Assembly (NCBI RefSeq): GCF_036030735.1
Contig: NZ_CP107928.1
Coordinates: 4,526,001 to 4,590,000, forward strand
Direction of reading: 5' to 3'
Origin: Streptomyces sp. NBC_00425
GTDB taxonomy: Bacteria > Actinomycetota > Actinomycetes > Streptomycetales > Streptomycetaceae
DNA: 64,000 nucleotides
The first letter of the stretch is position 1; the number at the start of each line of letters is the position of its first letter. A program made the translations under genes and the position numbers. Below are positions 50,701-59,680 of the stretch, piece after piece. The notes below the pieces were generated by a model. The model worked only from the letters and a program-made list of their open reading frames with translations. It had not been told where the DNA came from and did no database searches.

Positions 50701-51014
50701 GTCAACGGGCCCAGGAGGACCGCTCCGAAGAGCAGGGTGGCCAGAATGCGCACCCCGAAGACGGTCGCCACGGCGAACGCCACGCCACGGTAACCGCCCC
50801 CGAAGGAGGCTTCCGCGATGGCCGCCTGGAGGACCAGGAGGACGAAGACCAGAAGGGCGAGGGCGTCGCCCACACCGCCCACCAGCTGCGCGCTCCAGAG
50901 CCGCTTGAGCTGCGGCTCGCGCAACAGTGCGCGCACGGCGCGCTCGCGGGAGTCCGCCACCAGGGCGTCGTCCGGGGCCGGGTGGTGGGCCGTTGGCTGC
51001 TCGGCTCGCGTCAT
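47787..51014 (-). CDS. tmk: MFS-like membrane domain/thymidylate kinase/coiled-coil fusion
   Basis: A 1,075-residue trimodular protein. Residues about 35-500 hold some twelve hydrophobic segments (LVGGVGDALALLVFVLLVLQ, MVALGALLAPPVAALIG), an MFS-like membrane domain. Residues about 508-710 are dTMP kinase: P-loop FFIALEGGDGAGKSTQAEAL near 518, EVVLTREPGATPVGKRLR, VVITDRYVDSSVAYQGAGRDL. Residues about 711-870 are an uninterrupted Glu/Arg/Ala coiled coil (EEARRKAEEEARRKAEEE). The remainder is disordered, with three DETAVLPPVR repeats. The kinase phosphorylates dTMP for DNA synthesis, and the membrane and coiled-coil parts suggest localisation. This architecture is characteristic of Streptomyces. 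Confidence 0.93.
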   Translation of the reverse strand: MTRAEQPTAHHPAPDDALVADSRERAVRALLREPQLKRLWSAQLVGGVGDALALLVFVLLVLQAAIAEASFGGGYRGVAFAVATVFGVRILATLLFGAVLLGPLTSLTSPDGPLDRRWTMVAADGLRAALLIVAPLWIDWTPDDALPLLLVTVFVTGVAERFWTVARESAAPALLPAPPLEGATVRPLPDHMDALRRLSLRTGFVTIPLGALTLVVAALFNNLLGVGVAWFDQHQAALASYVAGGLFAGSLSIVTFLELPAVRTPRARSPLEGLRRPRTATGVDSGRTGAIPLLVLACAAVAGAIAAAVAVAVLHAKDLGGGPVLYGLLVLGLTGGVVIGVRTAPKVLVSLSRRRLLALAIAFTGVALLAAGLVPDVTSVLLIVTLAGVGAGVAANTGHALLDQETEDHRRARTTEHLHAVVRVMVALGALLAPPVAALIGPHRLENGRFVFAHGGAAFVLMLVGALLLPVAALVLAKVDDRSGVPLRKDLRDALLGGDDPETVPAANGFFIALEGGDGAGKSTQAEALAEWIRAKGHEVVLTREPGATPVGKRLRSILLDVSSAGLSHRAEALLYAADRAEHVDTVVRPALERGAVVITDRYVDSSVAYQGAGRDLSPTEIARISRWATNGLVPHLTVLLDVSPEAARERFTEAPDRLESEPAEFHARVRSGFLTLAAADPGRYLVVDAAQEPEAVTAVVRHRLDQLLPLSEAEIKAQEEARRKAEEEARRKAEEEAARKAEEERLERERQEQLAKLRAEEEERKRRELEEAQRREAERQAEEARLRAEEARRRAEEERVRLLAEEKARAEEEARRKADEERRRKQAEEEARLRAEAESRRLEKQRKAEEALLRAEQARRAAEEAAAAASVGPRSPRPAAAAAAVPPEAVTVPTPVVTPTNASGGPVDETAVLPPVRMDKEPERSSRTPAGPAGPTADAEVTTELPQPPIPAGAADETAVLPPVRDRGPEDETAVLPPVRDESPSDRVPPGFFRDERGGRAERGGARPDGADDRTRELPQLDEEGAPRRRPRPDWAEETPLDDLPTLADELLGPHRDEDDRDDRDEGRGRGRRR

Positions 51015-51066
51015 GCTTTCAGCCTATCGGCCACGGCTGACAGCCCGTGGCCCCCGTCCGGACGTG

Positions 51067-51103
51067 CGACCGCCCCGACACCAAAGTGATGCCGGGGCGG
51101 TCG
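51067..51103. terminator. Stem-loop terminator between topA and tmk fusion
   Basis: CGACCGCCCCG (51067-51077) pairs perfectly with CGGGGCGGTCG (51093-51103) around a 15-nt loop. It lies 115 bp downstream of topA on the minus strand and upstream of the thymidylate kinase gene. Confidence 0.65.
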
Positions 51104-51218
51104 TTTCGTGTGAACACGCCGTGCGGAAACCGTGTCGGACCCGCCGCCACCACACCCTGAAGGCGTCGTATGCCCGAAAGGAGCGATCCGTCCGGACGGT
51201 GGCCGCGGGCCGGGCCGG

Positions 51219-54059
51219 TCAGTCCTCGGACGTCGACCGAGCGGCCGTCGTCTTCGTCGCGGCGCTCGTCTTCGCCGTCGTCTTCTTCGCCGTCGTCTTC
51301 TTGGCGGCCGTCGTGGTCTTCTTGGCCGCGGCCTTCTTCGCCGGCGCGGCCTTCTTCGCGGTCGCCGTCTTCTTCGCCGGGGCCTTCTTCGCCGTCTTCT
51401 TGGCGGGCGTCTTGGCACGCTTCTCGGCGAGCAGCTCGTAGCCGCGCTCCGGGGTGATCTCCTCGACGCTGTCGCCGGAGCGCAGGGTCGCGTTGGTCTC
51501 CCCGTCGGTGACGTACGGGCCGAAGCGGCCGTCCTTGACGACGACGGGCTTTCCGCTGACCGGGTCTGCGCCCAGCTCCTTCAGCGGCGGCTTGGCGGCG
51601 GCCCGGCCGCGCTGCTTGGGCTGGGAGTAGATCTCCAGCGCCTCTTCGAGGGTGATCGTGAAGAGCTGGTCCTCGGTCTGCAGCGACCGCGAGTCCGTGC
51701 CCTTCTTCAGGTACGGGCCGTAGCGGCCGTTCTGCGCGGTGATCTCCTGACCCTCCGCGTCCGCGCCGACGACACGCGGCAGGGACATCAGCTTGAGGGC
51801 CTCCTCCAGCGTCACGGTGTCCGGCGACATCGTCTTGAACAGTGAGGCCGTACGCGGCTTCACGGCGTTCTTGCCGGTCTTCGGGGTGCCCTCCGGGAGC
51901 ACCTCGGTGACGTACGGGCCGTAGCGGCCCTTCCTGGCGACGATCTGGTGACCCGTCGCCGGGTCGGCGCCCAGTTCGAAGTCACCGCTCGGCGCGGCGA
52001 GGAGTTCCTCGGCCATCTCGAGGGTCAGCTCGTCGGGCGCCAGCTCTTCGGCGATGTCCGCCCGCTGGTGGCCCTCCTCGCCCTTCTCCCCGCGCTCGAT
52101 GTAGGGGCCGAAGCGGCCGACCCGCAGCATGACGCCGTTGCCGACGGGGAACGACGACACCTCGCGCGCGTCGATCGCGCCCAGGTCGGTGACCAGTTCC
52201 TTGAGGCCGCCGAGGTGGTCCCCGTCGCCGTTGCCGGCGTCGGCGGCCCGGCCCTCGGCCGCGCCCTCGCCGAAGTAGAACCTCTTCAGCCACGGCACGG
52301 ACTGCGCCTCGCCGTTGGCGATGCGGTCGAGGTCGTCCTCCATCTTGGCGGTGAAGTCGTAGTCGACGAGCCGCCCGAAGTGCTTCTCCAGGAGGTTGAC
52401 CACGGCGAAGGACAGGAAGGACGGGACGAGCGCCGTGCCCTTCTTGAAGACGTAGCCGCGGTCGAGGATCGTGCCGATGATCGACGCGTACGTGGACGGC
52501 CGGCCGATCTCGCGCTCTTCGAGCTCCTTGACCAGGCTGGCCTCGGTGTAGCGGGCCGGGGGCTTGGTGGCGTGCCCGTCGACCGTGATCTGTTCGGCGG
52601 ACAGCGGGTCGCCCTCGGTGACCTGGGGCAGCCGCCGCTCGCGGTCGTCCAGCTCGGCGTTCGGGTCGTCGGCGCCTTCGACGTAGGCCTTGAGGAAGCC
52701 GTGGAAGGTGATCGTCTTGCCCGAGGCGCTGAACTCGACGTCCCGGCCGTCGGCCGCGGTGCCGCCGATCTTGACGGTGACGCTGTTGCCGGTGGCGTCC
52801 TTCATCTGCGAGGCGACGGTCCGCTTCCAGATCAGCTCGTACAGCCTGAACTGGTCGCCGGCCAGGCCCGTCTCGGCGGGGGTGCGGAAACGATCACCCG
52901 AGGGGCGGATCGCCTCGTGCGCCTCCTGCGCGTTCTTGACCTTCGCCGCGTACGTGCGCGGCTGGGCCGGCAGATAGTCGGCCCCGTACAGCTGCGTGAC
53001 CTGGGCGCGGGCCGCGGAGACGGCCGTGTCGCTCAGCGTCGTGGAGTCCGTACGCATGTACGTGATGTAGCCGTTCTCGTACAGCTTCTGCGCGACCTGC
53101 ATCGTGGCCTTCGCGCCGAAGCCCAGCTTGCGGCTGGCCTCCTGCTGCAGGGTCGTCGTACGGAAGGGGGCGTACGGCGAGCGGCGGTACGGCTTCGACT
53201 CGACCGAGCGCACGGAGAAGCGCGTGTCCTCCAGGGCGGCGGCCAGGGCGCGGGCGTTCGCCTCGTCGAGCGGGAGGGTGTTCGCGCTCTTGAGCTGTCC
53301 CAGGGAGTCGAAGTCGCGGCCCTGCGCGACGCGCCTGCCGTCGACGGACTGGAGGCGGGCGACCAGCGACGACGGGTCCGACGGGTCGCCGGCGCGGCCG
53401 GTCGCGAAGGCGCCCGTCAGGTCCCAGTACTCAGCGGAACGAAACGCGATGCGCTCGCGTTCCCGCTCGACGACGAGACGCGTGGCGACGGACTGGACAC
53501 GCCCGGCCGACAGGCGCGGCATGACCTTCTTCCACAGGACCGGCGAGACCTCGTAGCCGTAGAGACGGTCGAGGATGCGGCGGGTCTCCTGGGCGTCGAC
53601 GAGCTTCTGGTTCAACTGGCGCGGGTTGGCGACGGCGGCCCGGATCGCGTCCTTGGTGATCTCGTGGAACACCATCCGCTTGACCGGGATCTTCGGCTTG
53701 AGGACTTCCTGGAGGTGCCAGGCGATCGCCTCGCCCTCGCGGTCCTCATCGGTGGCGAGGAAGAGCTCGTCGGACTCCTTCAGCAGGTCCTTGAGCTTCT
53801 TGACCTGCGCCCGCTTGTCGGCGTTGACCACATAGATCGGCTGGAAGTCGTGTTCGACGTCCACACCGAGACGGCGGACCTCGCCCGTGTACTGGTCCGG
53901 CACCTCCGCGGCGCCGTTGGGAAGGTCGCGGATGTGCCCGACGCTGGCCTCGACGATATAGCCGGGGCCGAGATAACCCTTGATCGTCTTCGCCTTGGCA
54001 GGCGACTCGACGATCACGAGTCGGCGGCCGCCCTGTGCGGTCTCGCTGGTCGGGGACAA
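51219..54059 (-). CDS. topA: DNA topoisomerase I with lysine-rich tail
   Basis: A 946-residue type IA topoisomerase that relaxes negative supercoils. The TOPRIM domain begins RRLVIVESPAKAKTIKGYLG, with ATDEDREGEAIAWHL (acidic metal-binding DxE). The active-site Tyr lies in ENGYITYMRTDSTTLS near residue 336. C-terminal repeats of the GRFGPYI/GRYGPYV type follow, in place of classical zinc fingers. The tail (about 880-946) is AKKTA/AKKAA repeats, the actinobacterial DNA-binding extension. TTG at 54059 (LSPTSETAQGG) matches the usual start and has GGAGAG upstream. A longer start at 54122 is less likely. Confidence 0.96.
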   Translation of the reverse strand: MSPTSETAQGGRRLVIVESPAKAKTIKGYLGPGYIVEASVGHIRDLPNGAAEVPDQYTGEVRRLGVDVEHDFQPIYVVNADKRAQVKKLKDLLKESDELFLATDEDREGEAIAWHLQEVLKPKIPVKRMVFHEITKDAIRAAVANPRQLNQKLVDAQETRRILDRLYGYEVSPVLWKKVMPRLSAGRVQSVATRLVVERERERIAFRSAEYWDLTGAFATGRAGDPSDPSSLVARLQSVDGRRVAQGRDFDSLGQLKSANTLPLDEANARALAAALEDTRFSVRSVESKPYRRSPYAPFRTTTLQQEASRKLGFGAKATMQVAQKLYENGYITYMRTDSTTLSDTAVSAARAQVTQLYGADYLPAQPRTYAAKVKNAQEAHEAIRPSGDRFRTPAETGLAGDQFRLYELIWKRTVASQMKDATGNSVTVKIGGTAADGRDVEFSASGKTITFHGFLKAYVEGADDPNAELDDRERRLPQVTEGDPLSAEQITVDGHATKPPARYTEASLVKELEEREIGRPSTYASIIGTILDRGYVFKKGTALVPSFLSFAVVNLLEKHFGRLVDYDFTAKMEDDLDRIANGEAQSVPWLKRFYFGEGAAEGRAADAGNGDGDHLGGLKELVTDLGAIDAREVSSFPVGNGVMLRVGRFGPYIERGEKGEEGHQRADIAEELAPDELTLEMAEELLAAPSGDFELGADPATGHQIVARKGRYGPYVTEVLPEGTPKTGKNAVKPRTASLFKTMSPDTVTLEEALKLMSLPRVVGADAEGQEITAQNGRYGPYLKKGTDSRSLQTEDQLFTITLEEALEIYSQPKQRGRAAAKPPLKELGADPVSGKPVVVKDGRFGPYVTDGETNATLRSGDSVEEITPERGYELLAEKRAKTPAKKTAKKAPAKKTATAKKAAPAKKAAAKKTTTAAKKTTAKKTTAKTSAATKTTAARSTSED

Positions 54060-54327
54060 CTTCGCTCTTCTCTCCGGTCGAGGCTGGGGCCTCCCCAGGC
54101 CTTGCTCCCGGGGTCGGGTCATGGGGACGCTGCGGAGTGTGACGGTACATCCCGCCCCCGTGTCAAACGGGAAAAGCCCGCAACGGCCACTCGAACGGTA
54201 ACCCGACTACCGCCATTCCTGCCGCCCGGAGTGCCGACCGGCCCTTTTCCGTACGCCGCAGGGCGCCCTCCCCCTGGTCGGCGTGAGCACCCTCACGCCG
54301 GCCGAACGCGCGTGCGGCGAGAACGAG

Positions 54328-54525
54328 TCACAGGCGGGCCAGGCACCAGACGCCGACCGCGAGTGCCGCACACGAAGCCAGCAGGGCCAGAGCCGCCGAT
54401 GCGACAGGGCTCACACCATGGGCCACGGGTTGCCGTTGCCCCACCCTGACCGCGGTCCATACCAGCAGGCCGCCCCCGAACAGGGCGAACACCATTCCCG
54501 CGAAGATCATCGACACACTCTCCAT
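54328..54525 (-). CDS. Small membrane protein (65 aa), two TM helices
   Basis: A 65-residue protein with two hydrophobic helices (MIFAGMVFALFGGGLLVWTAV and AALALLASCAALAVGVWCLA) joined by a short Arg/Gln loop. ATG at 54525 has GGAGG at good spacing. It lies upstream of topA on the same strand in a region whose gene order is conserved in Streptomyces. Function unknown. Confidence 0.7.
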   Translation of the reverse strand: MESVSMIFAGMVFALFGGGLLVWTAVRVGQRQPVAHGVSPVASAALALLASCAALAVGVWCLARL

Positions 54526-54893
54526 GGTCGCCTCCGCCCCCTCTTCTGCCCGTGCCTGCTCACGCCTGCCCGTGTCCGTCCCGGCCCCGGCCCGGACGTT
54601 GTCACGCGCGGGCGGCGATCCGGCGAACCCGAGGTGAACGCCCGGACTACGCGCGGGGCGAACACCGCATCACCGGGGCAGGAGGGAACAGAGCCGGCGA
54701 GGAGAGGGGCAGGCAAGCAGGCAGGCACGGTCGGAGCCACGGAGGCGCGGGGCCACCGGGATGTGCAGGCCGCGGAGCCGCCGAGGCGTTCGGTGGGCGC
54801 TCGTGACCGGCGGCGCCGGGACCGGTCCGTCCCGAGGAGGTACGGCGGCGTCCCCCACACCGGACTGAGGCGAAATCCGGCCGCTCGACGGCG
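54526..54893. other. Gene-free stretch, nothing specific seen
   Basis: These 368 bp lie between the small membrane protein and the methyltransferase gene, both on the minus strand. The sequence is GC-rich, with short Arg/Pro/Gly-rich ORFs on both strands that lack start signals and conserved features. No hairpin, promoter or RNA gene could be recognised. Confidence 0.5.
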
Positions 54894-56414
54894 TCACTGC
54901 GTCGGTTCGAGGAACCCCTGCTCCACCAGCAGGCGGATCTGGGCCGGAGTGCGGTCCCGCAGCCGCACCGGGTCCTCGCCCACCAGCTGGGCGATCGCGT
55001 CGAGAATGCGGCCGGCGCTCAGCGAGCCGTCGCACACGCCCGCGAAGCCCGCGCCGACCGTGTCGACCTTGGTCGCCCGGCGCATGCCGCGATGCTGGCG
55101 CAGCACCACGTGTTCCGGGTCCTCCGCGCCCGGGAGCCCCACCTGTTCCTGCACGATCTCCGCGACCAGCCTGAAGTGACCGGCGAGCAGAGCCGCGTCA
55201 TCGTGCGCACGCAGGTAGTCGAGCCGCTCGAAGTGCGCCAGGACCGCGTCGCCGAGCGGCTGTTCCACCGGGTGCGGCCACTCCTCCACGGTGATCACGG
55301 GCTCCGCGGCCGACGTCCTGCGGAGCGTGATCCAGCCGAAGCCGACGGCCTTCACCTTGCGCGCCTCGAACTCGTCCAGCCAGGCGTCGTAGCGGGCCTG
55401 GTACTCGGCCGGGTCGCTGCGGTGGTCACCGGCGTCCCTCAGCCAGAGTTCGGCGTACTGCGTGACGTCCTGCACCTCGCGCTGCACGATCCACGCGTCG
55501 CACCCACGGGGCACCCACGACCTGAGCCTGTCCTGCCAGTCCTCCCCTTCCACGTGCTGCCAGTTGGCGAGGAACTGCGCGAACCCGCCCTCGTTCAGCC
55601 GTTCCCCCGCCCCTTGAACGAGCGAGCGGCACAGATCGTCCCCGCCCATCCCGCCGTCCCGATAGGTCAGCCGGGCGCCCGGCGAGATCACGAACGGCGG
55701 GTTCGACACGATCAGGTCGTAGGTCTCGTCTTCCCGGACCGGCTCGAAGAGCGAGCCCTCGCGCAGCTCGGCCGCCGGGGCGTCGGACAGCGCGAGGGTG
55801 AGGGCGGTGATGTGCAACGCGCGCGGATTGAGGTCGGTCGCCGTCACGCGTGTGGCGTGCCGGGCGGCGTGCAGCGCCTGGATGCCCGAGCCGGCGCCCA
55901 GGTCGAGCGCGGCCGAGACGGGCCTGCGCACGGTGATGCCGGCGAGGGTCGTCGACGCGCCTCCGACACCGAGGACGACGCCTTCGTCGGTGCTGCCGAT
56001 ACCGCCGGCGCCGCCGACCGCGCACCCGAGGTCGGACACGATGAACCAGTCCTCGCCGTCCGGGCCGCCGTACGGCCGCACATCGACGGTCGCGGCCATC
56101 TCGTCCCCGCCCGTGGGGACCAGCCAGCCGCTCTCCACGCACGCGCCTACCGGCAGGAATTCCGCCACGCGCGCGTGCGGGACCGGTTGCTGGAGCAGGA
56201 AGAGGCGCACGAGCGTCTCCAGCGGGGTGTCCCCGCGGGTCGCGCGCAGCGCCGGCACGGTCTCGCTGCGGGCCAGGGCCGCGTAGGCGGGGGCGCCGAG
56301 CAGGTCGAGCAGACCGTCCGCGGTGAAGGAGGCCGCGAGCAGGGCCTCCCGCAGCCGGGCGGCGACGTCGCGGCGGTCGGCGGAGGGCAGGGGAGACAGG
56401 GTGGCGTTACTCAC
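54894..56414 (-). CDS. Class I SAM-dependent methyltransferase (HemK/RlmG-like)
   Basis: A 506-residue protein. Residues 1-165 form a helical then beta-rich N-terminal domain. The central Rossmann domain has SAALDLGAGSGIQALHAARHA and the acidic TATDLNPRAL. The catalytic NPPF of N-methyltransferases is in YDLIVSNPPFVISPG. The C-terminal 150 residues include a winged-helix-like segment (IRLLVEQGFLEP). The NPPF motif points to methylation of an amide or exocyclic amino group in protein or nucleic acid. The substrate is unknown. It is a conserved Streptomyces core gene. Confidence 0.85.
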   Translation of the reverse strand: MSNATLSPLPSADRRDVAARLREALLAASFTADGLLDLLGAPAYAALARSETVPALRATRGDTPLETLVRLFLLQQPVPHARVAEFLPVGACVESGWLVPTGGDEMAATVDVRPYGGPDGEDWFIVSDLGCAVGGAGGIGSTDEGVVLGVGGASTTLAGITVRRPVSAALDLGAGSGIQALHAARHATRVTATDLNPRALHITALTLALSDAPAAELREGSLFEPVREDETYDLIVSNPPFVISPGARLTYRDGGMGGDDLCRSLVQGAGERLNEGGFAQFLANWQHVEGEDWQDRLRSWVPRGCDAWIVQREVQDVTQYAELWLRDAGDHRSDPAEYQARYDAWLDEFEARKVKAVGFGWITLRRTSAAEPVITVEEWPHPVEQPLGDAVLAHFERLDYLRAHDDAALLAGHFRLVAEIVQEQVGLPGAEDPEHVVLRQHRGMRRATKVDTVGAGFAGVCDGSLSAGRILDAIAQLVGEDPVRLRDRTPAQIRLLVEQGFLEPTQ

Positions 56415-56478
56415 GCCCCCATTGTCTCCCGTCGCCCCCGGGGCCGCTCCCGGCCCCGGCCGCTCTGTTCGCGCCCGC

Positions 56479-57060
56479 TCAGCTCTTCGTCGCGCGGGCC
56501 GAGGCGGAGGCTGCCACCTTCTTGCAGCTGTCCTGCTTGGCCATGGCGTCCTTGACGTCGCCCTGCTCGAGGTTCTTCAGCGCGGTGTTGCCGCTCTTGC
56601 TGAGCTGGCCGAGATCGGTGGCGATGTCCTGCAGACCGTCGGCGAACTTCCCCTGGTCCTTGGTGTCCAGGGCGTCGACCTGCTTCTTCAGGCCCGCGTA
56701 GGACGTCGAGAGGGTCGTGAGCGCCGCGACGGCGTCCTTCTGCTTCTTCTCGCCGTTGTCGACGCCGGGCGGCGTTCCCGCCTTCTGGACGGCCTGCGCG
56801 AGCGCGCTGTAGGCGTCGGACATGTCCTGGAAGGCCTTCGAGTCGGTCTTCTGGACGTTCACCGGAGCGTTGTTGTCCGTGGCGGCCTGCTTGATCGCGG
56901 CGTTGGCCGCGTCGACCTTGGCGTCCTGCGCGGGCAGCGCGTCGCAGACCTGCTTGGCCCAGGCGTCGAGCTCCTTGTTGCCTTCGTCGCTGCTGCATCC
57001 GGACAGCGCCAGTACCAGTACCGCACCGCCGGACAGTGCGGCCGTGAGCTTCTTGTTCAC
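56479..57060 (-). CDS. Small secreted lipoprotein
   Basis: A 193-residue lipoprotein. The signal VNKKLTAALSGGAVLVLALSGC ends in lipobox LSGC, and the mature part is helical, Lys/Asp/Ala-rich, with no recognisable domain (WAKQVCDALPAQDAKVDAAN, LKKQVDALDTKDQGKFADGL) and two Cys (VCDAL, DSCKK) that could form a disulfide. GTG at 57060 has AAGGA upstream. ATG at 57078 is less likely. It is probably anchored on the outer face of the membrane. Function unknown. Confidence 0.8.
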   Translation of the reverse strand: MNKKLTAALSGGAVLVLALSGCSSDEGNKELDAWAKQVCDALPAQDAKVDAANAAIKQAATDNNAPVNVQKTDSKAFQDMSDAYSALAQAVQKAGTPPGVDNGEKKQKDAVAALTTLSTSYAGLKKQVDALDTKDQGKFADGLQDIATDLGQLSKSGNTALKNLEQGDVKDAMAKQDSCKKVAASASARATKS

Positions 57061-57207
57061 CGGTTTGGTTCCTTCCATGGCTCTCGGCCCCGGAACATAC
57101 ACGGCAACCGGGCGACAACCCCAGAACGAATGACCGTTATAAAAGCTTGTGCACCATTTACACCAAGAGAGAGAAGGCTCACGGCCGGCTCACACCGACG
57201 ACACAGC

Positions 57208-57241
57208 GGGCGGGCGACGCGTCAACCCGCGTCGTCCGCCC
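57208..57241 (-). terminator. Stem-loop terminator after hppA
   Basis: A 14-bp stem with one G-T wobble (GGGCGGGCGACGCG at 57208-57221 with CGCGTCGTCCGCCC at 57228-57241) closes a 6-nt loop, 30 bp past the hppA stop on the minus strand. Confidence 0.7.
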
Positions 57242-57271
57242 GCCCCTTGAACTGGGCTCCGGTGTGCCGCG

Positions 57272-59680
57272 CTAGGAAACCACCGCCGGATCGGCCGACT
57301 TGGACGCGCTGCCGGCGTTGTTCTCTTCGTCACCCATGGCGATGCCTCGCCGTTTGGAGACGTACACCGCGACCACGATGACGAGGAGCGAGAGGAGCGC
57401 GATCACGATCCGCACACCGATGCTCTTGTCGTCGCCGTAGCTGAACTTGATCACTGCGGGCGCGATGAGGAGCGCGACGAGGTTCATGACCTTCAGCAGC
57501 GGGTTGATCGCGGGGCCGGCGGTGTCCTTGAACGGGTCGCCGACCGTGTCACCGATCACCGTCGCCGCGTGCGCCTCGCTGCCCTTGCCGCCGTAGTGGC
57601 CGTCCTCTACCAGTTTCTTGGCGTTGTCCCACGCGCCCCCGGAGTTGGCGAGGAAGACGGCCATCAGCGTGCCGGAGCCGATCGCGCCCGCCAGGAACGC
57701 GCCCAGCGCCCCGACCCCGAGGGTGAACCCGATGAAGATGGGCGCCAGCACGGCGAGCAGTCCGGGTGTGGCCAGCTCACGCAACGCGTCCCGGGTGCAG
57801 ATGTCGACGACCTTGCCGTACTCCGGTTCCTCGCTGTAGTCCATGATCCCGGGGTGCTCGCGGAACTGCCGCCGCACCTCGAACACCACGGCGCCGGCCG
57901 ACCGCGACACCGCGTTGATCGCCAGCCCCGAGAAGAGGAAGACGACCGCCGCGCCCGCGATGAGCCCGACGAGGTTGTTGGGCTGCGAGATGTCCATCAT
58001 CAGGGTCATCGGCGCGCCCGCCCCGGACAGTTTCTCGCCCACGTCCTGCGCGCCGGTCGTGATCGCGTCCCGGTACGACCCGAAGAGCGCCGACGCCGCG
58101 AGGACGGCAGTGGCGATGGCGATGCCCTTGGTGATCGCCTTGGTGGTGTTGCCGACGGCGTCCAGGTTGGTGAGCACCTGCGCGCCCGCGCCCTCGACGT
58201 CACCGGACATCTCGGCGATGCCCTGCGCGTTGTCGGAGACGGGCCCGAAGGTGTCCATGGCCACGATCACACCCACCGTGGTGAGCAGACCGGTGCCGGC
58301 CAGCGCCACCGCGAACAGCGCCAGCATGATCGACGTACCGCCCAGCAGGAACGCGCCGTACACGCCGAGGCCGATCAACAGGGCGGTGTAGACGGCCGAT
58401 TCGAGACCGACGGAGATTCCGGCGAGGACCACGGTGGCCGGGCCCGTCAGCGACGACTTGCCGATGTCGCGCACCGGTCGGCGGTTGGTCTCCGTGAAAT
58501 AGCCCGTCAACTGCTGGATGACGGCCGCCAGAAGGATGCCGATCGCCACCGCGACGAGCGCGAGGAGGCGCGGGTCGCCGCTCTTGCCCTGGATCGCCGC
58601 GTCGGTGACCCCGTCGAGGTCGGCGTACGTGCCGGGGAGATAGAGGAAGACGGCCACGGCGACCAGCGCGAGCGAGATCGTCGCCGAGATGAAGAAGCCC
58701 CGGTTGATCGCCGACATGCCGCTTCGGTCGGACCGGCGCGGGGCGACCGCGAAGATCCCGACCATGGCCGTGAGCACGCCGATCGCGGGCACGAGCAGCG
58801 GGAAGGCGAGTCCGGCGTCGCCGAAGGCCGCCTTGCCCAGGATCAGCGCGGCCACCAGGGTCACCGCGTACGACTCGAAGAGGTCGGCCGCCATGCCCGC
58901 ACAGTCGCCGACGTTGTCGCCCACGTTGTCGGCGATGGTCGCGGCATTGCGCGGGTCGTCCTCCGGAATGCCCTGCTCGACCTTTCCGACCAGGTCGGCG
59001 CCGACGTCGGCGGCCTTGGTGAAGATGCCGCCGCCGACCCTCATGAACATGGCGATGAGGGCGGCGCCGAGTCCGAATCCCTCCAGCACCTTCGGCGCGT
59101 CGGCCGCGTACACCAGCACCACGCAGGCCGCGCCGAGCAGGCCGAGCCCCACCGTGAACATGCCGACGACGCCGCCCGTACGAAATGCGATCTTCATTGC
59201 CTTGTGCGAGACGGCGGTGAGATCCTTTTCCGGTTCGCCTTCCGCCGGAGTCGCTTCCCGTGCCGCCGCGGCGACACGTACGTTGCTGCGCACGGCGAGC
59301 CACATACCGATATAGCCGGTGGCCGCCGAGAACGCCGCTCCGATCAAGAAGAACGCCGATCGGCCGGCCCGCTGACTCCAGTCGTCCGCGGGCAGCAGCA
59401 TGAGCAGGAAGAAAACGACGACGGCGAATACGCCGAGTGTGCGCAGCTGCCGGGCCAGATAGGCGTTGGCGCCCTCCTGGACCGCCGCCGCGATCTTCTT
59501 CATGCTGTCGGTGCCTTCGCCGGCCGCGAGGACCTGGCGCAGCAGTACGCCCGCGACCACGAGGGCGGCCAACGCCACGACCGCGATGACCACCACCAGG
59601 AGGCGGTTGCCGTCGGTCAGCTCCGCGGCTGCGAGGGTAGTCGGGTGATCCAACGGATGAGAGGTGGGAAGCCCCGCCAT
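57272..59680 (-). CDS. hppA: Membrane-bound proton-translocating pyrophosphatase
   Basis: An 802-residue membrane pyrophosphatase with about 16 hydrophobic segments, coupling pyrophosphate hydrolysis to ion pumping. The substrate and Mg-binding acidic motifs are ADVGADLVGKVEQGIPEDDP, NVGDNVGDCAGMAADLFESY and VIGDTVGDPFKDTAGPA. Lys in GNTTKAITKG near residue 513 is the K+-independent signature (Ala in K+-dependent enzymes), consistent with an H+ pump that needs no potassium. It starts at ATG 59680 with AAGGAGG upstream, and TACAAT about 43 bp upstream is a good -10. Confidence 0.96.
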   Translation of the reverse strand: MAGLPTSHPLDHPTTLAAAELTDGNRLLVVVIAVVALAALVVAGVLLRQVLAAGEGTDSMKKIAAAVQEGANAYLARQLRTLGVFAVVVFFLLMLLPADDWSQRAGRSAFFLIGAAFSAATGYIGMWLAVRSNVRVAAAAREATPAEGEPEKDLTAVSHKAMKIAFRTGGVVGMFTVGLGLLGAACVVLVYAADAPKVLEGFGLGAALIAMFMRVGGGIFTKAADVGADLVGKVEQGIPEDDPRNAATIADNVGDNVGDCAGMAADLFESYAVTLVAALILGKAAFGDAGLAFPLLVPAIGVLTAMVGIFAVAPRRSDRSGMSAINRGFFISATISLALVAVAVFLYLPGTYADLDGVTDAAIQGKSGDPRLLALVAVAIGILLAAVIQQLTGYFTETNRRPVRDIGKSSLTGPATVVLAGISVGLESAVYTALLIGLGVYGAFLLGGTSIMLALFAVALAGTGLLTTVGVIVAMDTFGPVSDNAQGIAEMSGDVEGAGAQVLTNLDAVGNTTKAITKGIAIATAVLAASALFGSYRDAITTGAQDVGEKLSGAGAPMTLMMDISQPNNLVGLIAGAAVVFLFSGLAINAVSRSAGAVVFEVRRQFREHPGIMDYSEEPEYGKVVDICTRDALRELATPGLLAVLAPIFIGFTLGVGALGAFLAGAIGSGTLMAVFLANSGGAWDNAKKLVEDGHYGGKGSEAHAATVIGDTVGDPFKDTAGPAINPLLKVMNLVALLIAPAVIKFSYGDDKSIGVRIVIALLSLLVIVVAVYVSKRRGIAMGDEENNAGSASKSADPAVVS

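Noticed and set aside
51948..54449. 833-codon plus-strand ORF opposite topA
   Set aside because: It is an antisense shadow of a clear topoisomerase I gene and lacks any domain signature.
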